Of a stretch of 12,442 nucleotides of DNA, positions 1 to 6,543 are shown piece after piece. Source of the DNA: Gammaproteobacteria bacterium (GTDB lineage: Bacteria; Pseudomonadota; Gammaproteobacteria; Acidiferrobacterales; SZUA-150); assembly GCA_029880755.1 (NCBI GenBank), contig JAOUNW010000057.1, positions 1-12,442 of the forward strand, read 5' to 3'. The notes beneath the pieces were generated by a model. The model did no database searches. It saw only the letters and a program-made list of their open reading frames with translations, and was not told the DNA's origin. The first letter of the stretch is position 1; each line of letters opens with the position of its first letter. A program made the translations under genes and the position numbers.

Positions 1-455
1 CCATAGTCACGAGCAACGACATTGCCCTGATCACTTAATACCTCGAAAGGAATGCTGTGATCTCTTACAGTTTTGGCTGACGTATCTTGGGTTTCCGGCG
101 ACACACCGATCAACTGTGCACCGAGAGACTGAATCTGGGGAAGGATATTAATAAGCGCCTTGAACTCAAGACTGCAAAAAGGACACCAGCCCCCACGATA
201 AAAACTCAAAACAACTGGCCCTTTTTCGAGGAGTTTTCCGAGTTGCACCGGGTTGCCGTTGACACCGGGAAGAACAAAATCCGGGGCCTTGTCTCCCTCT
301 TGAATAGCATTTGCCCCGGTGTTCGATGTCAACAGTCTTTCAAATGACTGACCGACTGTTTGTTGAGCATCCGCCGGAAGCTGAGAAATAAAATCCTGTA
401 CTAATGTTTGCAGCTTATCTGCAAGGGTAACGGAGGTTTCCAGGGGTTGGCTCAT
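1..455 (-). CDS. Peroxiredoxin-like (AhpC/TSA) protein, 3' end cut off
   Basis: The reading frame starts at ATG 455 and stays open to the left edge, giving 151 codons of an incomplete protein. After an N-terminal stretch of about 50 residues, probably helical, comes a thioredoxin-fold domain with APDFVLPG near residues 57-64 and a GGWCPFC active site holding C91 and C94. That motif is typical of the AhpC/TSA 'peroxiredoxin-like' group, thought to reduce peroxides or act as a thiol oxidoreductase; the substrate cannot be read from sequence. An AGGAG ribosome site (462-466) lies six bases before the ATG, which fixes the start. The gene follows the TetR gene by 56 bases on the same strand with no terminator between, so both are probably transcribed from the promoter near 1101-1129 and controlled by that repressor. 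The last part of the protein lies outside the window. Confidence 0.85.
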   Translation of the reverse strand, partial: MSQPLETSVTLADKLQTLVQDFISQLPADAQQTVGQSFERLLTSNTGANAIQEGDKAPDFVLPGVNGNPVQLGKLLEKGPVVLSFYRGGWCPFCSLEFKALINILPQIQSLGAQLIGVSPETQDTSAKTVRDHSIPFEVLSDQGNVVARDY

Positions 456-511
456 TTTTGACTCCTGTTGGAAAGTACATAAGCTGATGGTTTTTTACGC
501 CGAATGAATCG

Positions 512-1069
512 CTATAAAGTTTCAATCTGGTTCTTCAGATAATGCATTTGCTTCGTCAAAATCAGGGGATCTCCCAGGGTATTGGCTAATAGAATAGCGC
601 CTTGTAACAGAGCGACAAATTGCGTCCCCAGCGCCTGGGCGTTGGCTAGTCCGAGTTCTGTGTATTGTTGGCTAACCCAGGCTATCGTGTTTTTCAATAC
701 CCCGGCTGCTGCCGACGCATGAATGGGGTGGTCCTTCCCCAATTCCTGACAGAGACTGCCGATAGGGCAACCGTGTTCAGTCAGGGTACTGGAAATGCTG
801 ATAACCATTTCCAGGAAGGCGTTAAGACGGGCCCTGGGGTCATTCAGCTTGTCCCAGCCTTCAAACAATGACAGGAACTCATGAGAGCGCCTCTCCATGA
901 CGGCCTGGACGATGTCTTCCTTGGTTTTGAAATAGTAATAGACGTTTCCCAGCGGCACCTCCGAAGCCTTGGCGATATCTGCCAGGCTGGTGCGATGGAA
1001 CCCCTGCCGATAAACCAAATCGGTCGCGGCATTCAGTAATTGTTCCCGTTTATGGCTGCTTCTAGGCAT
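512..1069 (-). CDS. TetR/AcrR-family transcriptional repressor
   Basis: This 185-residue protein has the usual TetR length. Residues about 8-50 form the DNA-binding domain, with the helix-turn-helix around 28-47 (SLADIAKASEVPLGNVYYYF). The C-terminal ligand-binding part contains GCPIGSLCQEL, with cysteines at 101 and 107. By eye, C101 falls where E. coli NemR has its electrophile-sensing C106 (GCLTVKL), so control by reactive electrophiles or oxidants is possible; this is an inference. A perfect palindrome lies 12 bases upstream of the start, over the likely transcription start, suggesting autoregulation. The downstream peroxiredoxin-like gene is the probable co-regulated target. No good ribosome site is visible before ATG 1069, but the TetR N-terminus fits that start well. 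Confidence 0.9.
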   Translation of the reverse strand: MPRSSHKREQLLNAATDLVYRQGFHRTSLADIAKASEVPLGNVYYYFKTKEDIVQAVMERRSHEFLSLFEGWDKLNDPRARLNAFLEMVISISSTLTEHGCPIGSLCQELGKDHPIHASAAAGVLKNTIAWVSQQYTELGLANAQALGTQFVALLQGAILLANTLGDPLILTKQMHYLKNQIETL

Positions 1070-1080
1070 TGGTTAATAAA

Positions 1081-1096
1081 TTAGTTGGTCAACTAA
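1081..1096. promoter_or_regulatory. Palindromic operator, probably for the TetR repressor
   Basis: TTAGTTGGTCAACTAA has perfect 7-base arms (TTAGTTG/CAACTAA) around a GT centre. It begins 12 bases upstream of the repressor's start codon and lies just downstream of the -10 box at 1101-1106, over the expected transcription start. Size, symmetry and location fit a TetR-family operator; the assignment to this repressor is an inference from position. Confidence 0.7.
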
Positions 1097-1100
1097 CTAC

Positions 1101-1129
1101 AGTTTAGGGTAGAGGTTGGTGGATGTCAA
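1101..1129 (-). promoter_or_regulatory. Sigma-70 promoter of the TetR-peroxiredoxin unit
   Basis: Reading on the minus strand, a perfect -35 box TTGACA (1129-1124) is separated by 17 bases from a -10 box TAAACT (1106-1101). Transcription would begin near 1094, inside the palindrome at 1081-1096, giving a leader of about 25 bases. Confidence 0.7.
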
Positions 1130-1318
1130 TGAAAAGAAGCGCCGGCTGTCTCGACCCTTGATTGCTGGGAATATCTTGCGGTGAACCTGTTTTGTAGCTG
1201 TGGAGATAGTGGGATGGCAAGTGATCTTGCCGCTAAGACGGTGAAAATCTTTCCAGAACGGGGGAGACAGAGCCAAGGATTAGAGAGAGGATTCCCGTCT
1301 CGTCCTTACCGGCGGGCA
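1130..1318. other. Non-coding stretch between tetR and csp, with a GGCAAG palindrome
   Basis: No convincing gene was found here; the only short frames lack a spaced ribosome site or overlap the tetR promoter. The clearest structure is GGCAAGTGATCTTGCC at 1216-1231, a perfect inverted repeat with 6-base arms and a 4-base centre. Its left half, GGCAAGTG, recurs directly at 1335-1342 inside the csp promoter. I recognise no known RNA family. Confidence 0.5.
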
Positions 1319-1320
1319 AC

Positions 1321-1350
1321 TTGCTCGTAACACGGGCAAGTGGTTATACT
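1321..1350 (+). promoter_or_regulatory. Probable promoter of the cold-shock gene
   Basis: TTGCTC at 1321-1326 and TATACT at 1345-1350 (five of six to consensus) are separated by 18 bases. The start would be near 1357, leaving a leader of about 108 bases, as is usual for CspA-type genes. An inverted repeat ACTTGC/GCAAGT (1319-1324, 1336-1341) overlaps the -35 box and spacer and could be a protein-binding site. Confidence 0.5.
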
Positions 1351-1356
1351 GGCGCC

Positions 1357-1464
1357 CGTTGCAGTTCTTGAAATGCCTTTGTTTGGAAGTCCCGCCTGGT
1401 TCGTCCGGAAGTTTCTTTTCTCGATCTGCTGGTTGTTCATTTTCAAACATTAGAGGTTTTATTT
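1357..1464 (+). promoter_or_regulatory. Long 5' leader of the cold-shock gene
   Basis: The predicted untranslated leader ends with an AGAGG ribosome site at 1452-1456, eight bases before ATG 1465. TTGAAATG (1368-1375) can pair with CATTTTCAA (1438-1446), apart from one bulged base, closing a loop just before the ribosome site. Long structured leaders that refold on cooling control E. coli cspA; a similar role here is an inference. I see no clear copy of the E. coli cold box. Confidence 0.4.
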
Positions 1465-1671
1465 ATGCGCACAGGAACTGTTAAATGGTTTAACGATGCC
1501 AAAGGTTTTGGCTTTATCTCCCCGCAAGAAGGCGGTGATGATGTGTTTGTTCATTACTCAGCTATAAAAGGTGATGGCTTCCGATCTTTGGCGGAAGGGC
1601 AAACGGTTAGTTATGAAGTTGAAAAGGGCCCAAAAGGATTGCAGGCAACTGATGTTACCCCGGTAAGTTAA
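1465..1671 (+). CDS. CspA-family cold-shock protein
   Basis: This 68-residue protein is a single cold-shock domain of full family length. It binds single-stranded RNA or DNA and is expected to act as an RNA chaperone in the cytoplasm. The N-terminal TGTVKWFN, the RNP1 motif KGFGFI (residues 13-18) and the RNP2 motif VFVHY (27-31) are all present, including the stacking aromatics W8, F15, F17, F28 and the nearby H30. The AGAGG ribosome site at 1452-1456 fixes the start. The gene has its own promoter and ends in a strong terminator, so it is monocistronic. Whether this paralogue is cold-induced or constitutive cannot be decided from the protein; the long leader suggests post-transcriptional control. 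Confidence 0.96.
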   Translation: MRTGTVKWFNDAKGFGFISPQEGGDDVFVHYSAIKGDGFRSLAEGQTVSYEVEKGPKGLQATDVTPVS

Positions 1672-1694
1672 TATTACTTACGTCTTTTATTTCG

Positions 1695-1725
1695 GAGCCC
1701 TGCTTTATAGCAGGGCTTGTTTTTT
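1695..1725 (+). terminator. Intrinsic terminator of the cold-shock gene
   Basis: GCCCTGC (1697-1703) and GCAGGGC (1710-1716) form a perfect 7-pair stem around a TTTATA loop, extended by an A-T pair at 1696/1717. It is followed by TTGTTTTTT. It begins 23 bases after the csp stop codon. Confidence 0.93.
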
Positions 1726-1782
1726 GGTGAGCGGTATAGCTAATTTCTTACAATTATTTCTTTTGCGCCATTTTCTCTATTT

Positions 1783-3363
1783 ATGAATGAAATTTCAGAC
1801 AATGTTGGTCTAAGGCGCACCTTCGCCATCATTTCTCACCCGGATGCTGGTAAAACCACATTAACTGAAAAGCTGTTGTTGTTTGGCGGTGCGATACAGT
1901 TGGCGGGAACAGTCAAAGGGCGCAAGGCGGCTCGTCATGCCACGTCTGATTGGATGGAGTTGGAGCAGCAGCGTGGTATATCAGTAACGTCATCTGTTAT
2001 GCAATTTCCTTACAATGGTCGCGTGGTGAACTTGCTGGACACGCCTGGTCATGAAGACTTTTCTGAAGATACCTATCGCACATTAACTGCCGTGGATTCT
2101 GCCTTGATGGTTATAGATAGCGCCAAAGGTGTGGAAACCAGGACTATTAAATTGATGGACGTCTGCCGTATGCGCGATACGCCCATCATGACATTCATTA
2201 ACAAACTGGATAGAGAGAGCAGAGACCCGGTTGAGTTGATGGATGAGATAGAAGATATCCTTAAGATTAGGTGTTCGCCCATCACATGGCCGATAGGGAG
2301 CGGCAAGCGATTCAAAGGTGTTTATCATTTGCTTAAAGATCAGGTGCATTTTTTTAGCGCAACACATGGAGGAAAAATTCAGCAAGGAGAAATTGTCGCC
2401 GGACTTGACAATCCTAAATTGGACGAAAGATTGGGACACATGGCTGCAGAATTAAGGGATGAGATCGAGCTTGTAAAAGGAGCAAGCCATGAATTTAATA
2501 TTGATGCTTATTTGAAAGGCGTATTAACACCGGTATTCTTTGGCTCTGCGATCAACAATTTCGGGGTCAAGGAATTGCTTGATTCCTTTGTTGACTATGC
2601 TCCTTCACCTCGTGCCAGGGCAACACAAACAAGGGAGGTACAACCTTCAGAGGATAGTTTCTCGGGTTTTGTTTTTAAAATACAGGCCAATATGGATCCC
2701 AAGCACAGGGATCGGATCGCTTTTTTGCGTATTACTTCCGGCAAGTACTGCCAGGGAATGAAACTTTATCAGGTACGTCTTGGGAAACAAGTGCAGGTTG
2801 CTGGCGCCATAACGTTTATGGCGCGTGACCGTGAACAGGTAGAGACAGCTTATTCTGGAGACATCATCGGACTGCATAATCACGGTACAATACAAATTGG
2901 TGATACATTTACAGAGGGAGAAGTGCTTAAGTTTACCGGCATACCAAACTTCTCTCCGGAGTTGTTTCGCCGTGTTGTTTTGCGTGATCCATTGCGCATG
3001 AAGGCCCTGCAAAAGGGTCTCGATCAACTGAGTGAAGAAGGTGCTACCCAGGTGTTTCGACCGTTGGCTAGCAATGATCTCATTCTTGGCGCTGTTGGTG
3101 CACTGCAGTTTGATGTTGTTGCTTTTAGATTAAAAGACGAATACGGTGTGGAATGTACTTATGACAACATCAATGTAGTCGCCTCGCGCTGGATTGAATG
3201 CGACGATGAAAAAATGCTGGCGGATTTTCGAAAAAAGGCGGAACTCAACCTTTCCCTGGATAGCGCAGACCGCCTTACCTACCTTGCTCCAACCCGGGTA
3301 AATCTGAATTTAACAATGGAGCGCTGGCCGGATATTAAATTCAAAGCAACACGCGAACACTAA
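1783..3363 (+). CDS. prfC: Peptide chain release factor 3 (RF3)
   Basis: This 526-residue protein matches RF3 along its whole length (E. coli RF3 is 529). RF3 is a translational GTPase that removes RF1 or RF2 from the ribosome after peptide release. The G1 loop SHPDAGKTT lies at residues 18-26, the G2 threonine is in RGISVTS (64-70), G3 is DTPGH (86-90) and G4 is NKLD (140-143). The conserved GFVFKIQANMDPKHRDR and GLHNHGTIQIGDTF blocks of the later domains and the REH C-terminus are intact. ATG 1783 is the only start that keeps the normal short extension before G1, yet the preceding 20 bases hold no Shine-Dalgarno sequence. The csp terminator lies just upstream, so a separate promoter is needed; none is obvious. 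The gene ends at a strong terminator shared with the convergent FKBP gene. Confidence 0.98.
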   Translation: MNEISDNVGLRRTFAIISHPDAGKTTLTEKLLLFGGAIQLAGTVKGRKAARHATSDWMELEQQRGISVTSSVMQFPYNGRVVNLLDTPGHEDFSEDTYRTLTAVDSALMVIDSAKGVETRTIKLMDVCRMRDTPIMTFINKLDRESRDPVELMDEIEDILKIRCSPITWPIGSGKRFKGVYHLLKDQVHFFSATHGGKIQQGEIVAGLDNPKLDERLGHMAAELRDEIELVKGASHEFNIDAYLKGVLTPVFFGSAINNFGVKELLDSFVDYAPSPRARATQTREVQPSEDSFSGFVFKIQANMDPKHRDRIAFLRITSGKYCQGMKLYQVRLGKQVQVAGAITFMARDREQVETAYSGDIIGLHNHGTIQIGDTFTEGEVLKFTGIPNFSPELFRRVVLRDPLRMKALQKGLDQLSEEGATQVFRPLASNDLILGAVGALQFDVVAFRLKDEYGVECTYDNINVVASRWIECDDEKMLADFRKKAELNLSLDSADRLTYLAPTRVNLNLTMERWPDIKFKATREH

Positions 3364-3364
3364 T

Positions 3365-3395
3365 AAAAAAGCCAGGCATAACGCCTGGCTTTTTT
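3365..3395. terminator. Bidirectional intrinsic terminator between prfC and the FKBP gene
   Basis: GCCAGGC (3371-3377) and GCCTGGC (3383-3389) form a perfect stem around ATAAC, flanked by six A on the left and six T on the right. It therefore works as a terminator in both directions. It starts two bases after the prfC stop and ends 15 bases from the stop of the convergent gene. Confidence 0.95.
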
Positions 3396-3410
3396 ATCGA
3401 TATCTTAGTT

Positions 3411-4127
3411 CTATTTCATATTATTCTTTTTTGCATCACTCTGGGGTTCGCCTTTGATCCCAAGCAAATTTATCTCAAAAACAAGCGTGGCATTGGGCCC
3501 GATGAGTCCCCCGGCACCGCGTGGCCCATAGGCCATGTCTGCGGGGATGGCGACATGCCATTTCGCGCCTTCCTTCATCATTGGGATAATTTCCTGCCAG
3601 CCTTTAATTACGCCGTTAACCGCGAAAGTCGCCGGTTCCTGGCGTTTGTAAGAACTATCAAATTCGGTGCCATCGATTAGAGTGCCACGGTAATGAACGA
3701 CGACCATGTCAGTAGGTTTTGGCTTTCTACCGGTGCCTTCTTCGATAACCTTATACTGAACACCGCTTGGGAGTACCTTCACATCCGCCTTCTTCTTGTT
3801 TTCCTCCAGGAATTTTTCTCCTGCTTCCTTGTTAGTTATGGCGAGATCCTCCCTTTCCTTCATTTTTTTCTGTTGAAACACCTGAATAGCAGCCTGCATC
3901 TCTTCTTTAGTCACCTGGGGTTCCTTGTCTGCTAGCACATCCTTAATTGCTTGAGACAGCGCAGCTGTATCGAGGTCGAGATTCTGGTGTTTGAGATTCT
4001 GGCCCATCTGGAAACCCACCGCATAACTGAACTTTTGTTCATCGGACGTGAGTTCAACTTTTTCTTTGGTGCAGGCGCTAATGCCAATAATCGTTGTAGC
4101 TGCTGCTGCCCATAACATCGCTTTCAT
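3411..4127 (-). CDS. FKBP-type peptidyl-prolyl isomerase lipoprotein (Mip/FkpA type)
   Basis: This 238-residue protein has a short signal sequence ending in a lipobox-like ISAC, so C19 is probably lipidated and the protein envelope-anchored. Residues about 26-115 form the helical N-terminal dimerisation region typical of Mip and FkpA, rich in K and E. Residues about 121-224 are the FKBP domain, which catalyses cis-trans isomerisation of proline bonds. Active-site positions are in place: Y146 (VHYRG), F156-D157 (FDSS), V173-I174 and W177 (GVIKGW), Y200 (AYG) and F217. The role is expected to be folding of envelope proteins. A GAGGAG ribosome site (4133-4138) sits five bases before ATG 4127. 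The gene stands alone and ends at the terminator shared with prfC. I have not assigned fkpA because paralogues are common and the E. coli protein is not lipidated. Confidence 0.93.
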   Translation of the reverse strand: MKAMLWAAAATTIIGISACTKEKVELTSDEQKFSYAVGFQMGQNLKHQNLDLDTAALSQAIKDVLADKEPQVTKEEMQAAIQVFQQKKMKEREDLAITNKEAGEKFLEENKKKADVKVLPSGVQYKVIEEGTGRKPKPTDMVVVHYRGTLIDGTEFDSSYKRQEPATFAVNGVIKGWQEIIPMMKEGAKWHVAIPADMAYGPRGAGGLIGPNATLVFEINLLGIKGEPQSDAKKNNMK

Positions 4128-4365
4128 GATTGCTCCTCTGATAATGTTCCTGTGTTCCCCAAAAACTCCGCAATGGTATTTTCAGGTGGTCGCTATCTTC
4201 CCACAAGTTTTGGGCATATCCAAGTCTATGTGGGGCAAATGGGCGATGTTATTTCAAGGTGAACTGGCTATAGAGTCCATGAAAACAAACTGGTGATCCC
4301 GCTTGTTCTTTTGTGAACCAGGAAAGATAATATTGGCTATAAATTCGAGATCAGGAGCGGAATCA

Positions 4366-4944
4366 GTGGCACGAACCTTATCAACCATGCTTGAGCTTGG
4401 TACAACGGCACCAGATTTTTCACTACCCGGCACAGACGGACAACCGGTAAGTCTGGCAGATTTCGGGGATAAACCGGCTGTGTTGATTGTATTTATGTGC
4501 AACCATTGTCCTTATGTAAAACATTTGAGCAGTGCTCTGGCCGAGTTTGCTCGGAAGTACGAAGAAGAAGGATTGCAGGTTATTGGCATTAATAGTAATG
4601 ATGCAAATAACTATCCGGACGATTCACCGGAGAAGATGGTATTGGAAAAACAGCTAGCCGGTTACGGCTTTCCTTATCTGTATGATGAGTCTCAGGGTGT
4701 TGCAAAAGCCTATAGGGCGGCTTGTACCCCGGATTTTTTCCTGTTTGATAAGGAGCGCAGGCTTTTTTACCGTGGACAGTTTGATGAAAGTCGTCCAGGA
4801 AGCAGTATTCCGGTAACAGGGCGAAGTCTCGGTCAGGCAGTGGATGCGCTGTTGGTCGGGAAAGCGCCGCCCGAAGAGCAGAAGCCGAGCATGGGGTGTA
4901 ATATTAAGTGGCGCCCCGGTAATGAGCCGGATTATTTCGGCTAG
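4366..4944 (+). CDS. Thioredoxin-fold (AhpC/TSA-like) protein with CNHC motif
   Basis: I place the start at GTG 4366, which has AGGAG at 4353-4357 eight bases upstream and gives 192 residues; an in-frame TTG at 4303 has no ribosome site. The protein begins VARTLSTMLELGTTAPDFSL, like many members of this cytoplasmic group. It carries MCNHCPYVKH, a CxxC thioredoxin-type active site, followed by the alpha/beta core (GLQVIGINSND) and the probable cis-proline segment ACTPDFFLFD. The usual name is 'thioredoxin family' or 'redoxin domain' protein; the C-terminal MGCNIKWRPG is also characteristic. It is likely a thiol-disulfide oxidoreductase or peroxidase with no signal peptide, and its partner is unknown. 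It is transcribed divergently from the FKBP gene; no clear promoter was identified in the 238-base gap. Confidence 0.88.
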   Translation: MARTLSTMLELGTTAPDFSLPGTDGQPVSLADFGDKPAVLIVFMCNHCPYVKHLSSALAEFARKYEEEGLQVIGINSNDANNYPDDSPEKMVLEKQLAGYGFPYLYDESQGVAKAYRAACTPDFFLFDKERRLFYRGQFDESRPGSSIPVTGRSLGQAVDALLVGKAPPEEQKPSMGCNIKWRPGNEPDYFG

Positions 4945-5053
4945 TGATGTCGACTCGGCGCCTGATTAGCGGTACGTGGTGAACCTGGAAAAATGGGTTG
5001 GAAATGGTCTTTAATTAATAACAGGAGTTTTGAAAAGACCGGAGGCAATACCA

Positions 5054-5752
5054 ATGCTGAGACCAGATTTTGCGCATACGGGCTTGGCCCGTTTGGAAGA
5101 TCGCGATCTGCGTTTTTTGATAGAAAACTTTCCTTCGCCTGGTAAGGACTATCGGGAAGTAGTGAACCTTCTTCATCAGATGCCGACGACGCTTGATTCC
5201 TTGCTGGACAGTGATTATGTGTTCAAAAGCATCACTGACCAGAAATCATTATTACTTGATGTCTCACCGTTTCTCTTTTTTAATGTACTTTTGAGACGAA
5301 GCGTAGAACAGGACCGTTCAAGGAATGGAAGAAGAGTTGTTAACTATATAGCCAACTTACTCAGTTTATTTGTGCCTACTGATCGTGTTTATCGCATACG
5401 TAACACTGACATTAAACCTGTTGAATATATCGTAGACATGCTTGCCGAGGCTCAGTCAGCTGATTCTCATCGACAGTTTATTATTTACTGCCATATTGGA
5501 AATTATTCACTTTATCTAACTGGTTTGTATTCGAGCTGGATTAACAATAGATATCAGTATGGTCGCCGACCTCTGAACATCAATTATTATCTTGAGCAAG
5601 GTCAGTCCAGCTACAGTCAAGCGGCTGGCCATCGTCTTGCTGACGAGCTTGGCTTGAGAGAGGTCTTTTGTCAGTTATCGGAAATGTTTGATACGTACCG
5701 CAAAGCGCTAAACCGTATGAGCGCCACTTTTTTTGCCTCTGGCCGGGCCTAG
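5054..5752 (+). CDS. Unrecognised 232-residue protein
   Basis: I do not recognise this family. ATG 5054 is chosen because GGAGG at 5041-5045 lies eight bases before it; an upstream in-frame TTG at 5030 is only two bases from another AGGAG and seems unlikely. The protein has no signal peptide, no clear transmembrane helix and no metal-binding cysteine cluster. It looks soluble, mostly helical and rich in Y, R, L and S. A hydrophobic run LLLDVSPFLFFNVLLRR (near residues 65-81) could be a buried helix, and a tyrosine-rich middle (RQFIIYCHIGNYSLYLTGLYSS, near 150-170) is followed by NINYYLEQGQSSYSQAAGHR. The reading frame is intact and has codon use like its neighbours, so the gene is almost certainly real. 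The next gene, a Nudix hydrolase, starts 83 bases further on the same strand. Confidence 0.82.
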   Translation: MLRPDFAHTGLARLEDRDLRFLIENFPSPGKDYREVVNLLHQMPTTLDSLLDSDYVFKSITDQKSLLLDVSPFLFFNVLLRRSVEQDRSRNGRRVVNYIANLLSLFVPTDRVYRIRNTDIKPVEYIVDMLAEAQSADSHRQFIIYCHIGNYSLYLTGLYSSWINNRYQYGRRPLNINYYLEQGQSSYSQAAGHRLADELGLREVFCQLSEMFDTYRKALNRMSATFFASGRA

Positions 5753-5776
5753 CCACCCCGGTTGATAAGTCGGCCT

Positions 5777-5807
5777 CTGAATTCGGTAAAATAGTGGTAG
5801 AATTCAG
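5777..5807. promoter_or_regulatory. Inverted repeat over the likely Nudix promoter
   Basis: CTGAATTC (5777-5784) and GAATTCAG (5800-5807) are perfect 8-base arms with a 15-base spacer. The half-sites lie 23 bases apart, about two helical turns. A possible promoter, TTGATA (5762-5767) and TAAAAT (5787-5792), has a long 19-base spacer, and its -10 box falls between the arms. A repressor site is plausible but unproven; the same arms could form an RNA hairpin. Confidence 0.4.
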
Positions 5808-5835
5808 CCATGGAATTTATTGGAAAATCACGTTC

Positions 5836-6405
5836 GTGAAATACTGCAGTCATTGCGGCGCAGCGGTACATACCCGTGTTCCCGAGGGAGATACACGTAT
5901 CCGCCACGTGTGTGATTCCTGCAACACAATTCATTATCAGAATCCAAATATAGTCGCTGGCTGTATTCCGGAATGGAAGGGAAAAATACTGCTCTGTAAA
6001 CGAGCCATCGAGCCGCGTTACGGATTGTGGACCCTGCCCGCCGGTTTCATGGAAAATGACGAGACAGTACAGCAGGCCGCAATTCGGGAAACGCTGGAAG
6101 AGGCTAATGCAAGAGTTGATACACTGTCTTTGTATACGATGTTCAATTTACCTCATGTTAATCAGGTTTACGTAATATTTAGAGCGAAACTGCTGGATTT
6201 GGATTTTGGCCCGGGGCAGGAAAGTCTGGAGGTAGATTTATATGATGAAGAGAGCGTCCCCTGGGAAAAAATGGCTTTTCCAGTTATACATGAAACACTA
6301 AAACTTTATTATCAGGATCGTAATACAGGTTCATTCGCCGTGCATACCGGCGATATCGTGCGGTTGCCGGGAGAGGAGCGTCATTATAAAACTACATTGT
6401 TCTAG
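5836..6405 (+). CDS. Nudix hydrolase with N-terminal zinc ribbon
   Basis: I start this at GTG 5836, giving 189 residues that begin (M)KYCSHCG, the normal start of this family; an upstream in-frame GTG at 5794 lies inside the inverted repeat. Residues 1-34 form a zinc ribbon with C4, C7, C26 and C29. The Nudix domain follows, with its box at residues 70-92: G70, E76, R84-E85 and E88-E89 are present, but the usual late glycine is N91. These enzymes hydrolyse a nucleoside diphosphate linked to another group (ADP-ribose, NADH or FAD are common), with the glutamates binding magnesium. The zinc-ribbon layout resembles NudC and the Nudix_N_2 group, so a dinucleotide or ADP-ribose substrate is reasonable but not shown. 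The ribosome site is weak (GGAA, ten bases away). No terminator separates it from the upstream unknown gene. Confidence 0.9.
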   Translation: MKYCSHCGAAVHTRVPEGDTRIRHVCDSCNTIHYQNPNIVAGCIPEWKGKILLCKRAIEPRYGLWTLPAGFMENDETVQQAAIRETLEEANARVDTLSLYTMFNLPHVNQVYVIFRAKLLDLDFGPGQESLEVDLYDEESVPWEKMAFPVIHETLKLYYQDRNTGSFAVHTGDIVRLPGEERHYKTTLF

Positions 6406-6443
6406 TTGTAGGTAGCAAAGAGCAGGGGCCGTGAAAATACTGG

Positions 6444-6472
6444 TTGACCATTATATGTTTGGCATTTATAAA
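6444..6472 (+). promoter_or_regulatory. Strong sigma-70 promoter for the SCP2-like gene
   Basis: TTGACC (6444-6449) and TATAAA (6467-6472) are each five of six to consensus with an ideal 17-base spacer. Transcription would begin near 6479, giving an AT-rich leader of about 65 bases. This separates the downstream gene from the Nudix gene. Confidence 0.72.
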
Positions 6473-6543
6473 ACACACCGCAATAGCATCATTTAATAAA
6501 TCGCTTATTATATTATTTAATTAAAGTAATTAAGGGGTGATCC

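Noticed and set aside
4303..4365. Upstream TTG start adding 21 residues to the thioredoxin-fold protein
   Set aside because: No ribosome site precedes the TTG, whereas GTG 4366 has AGGAG at ideal spacing and matches the usual N-terminus of the family.
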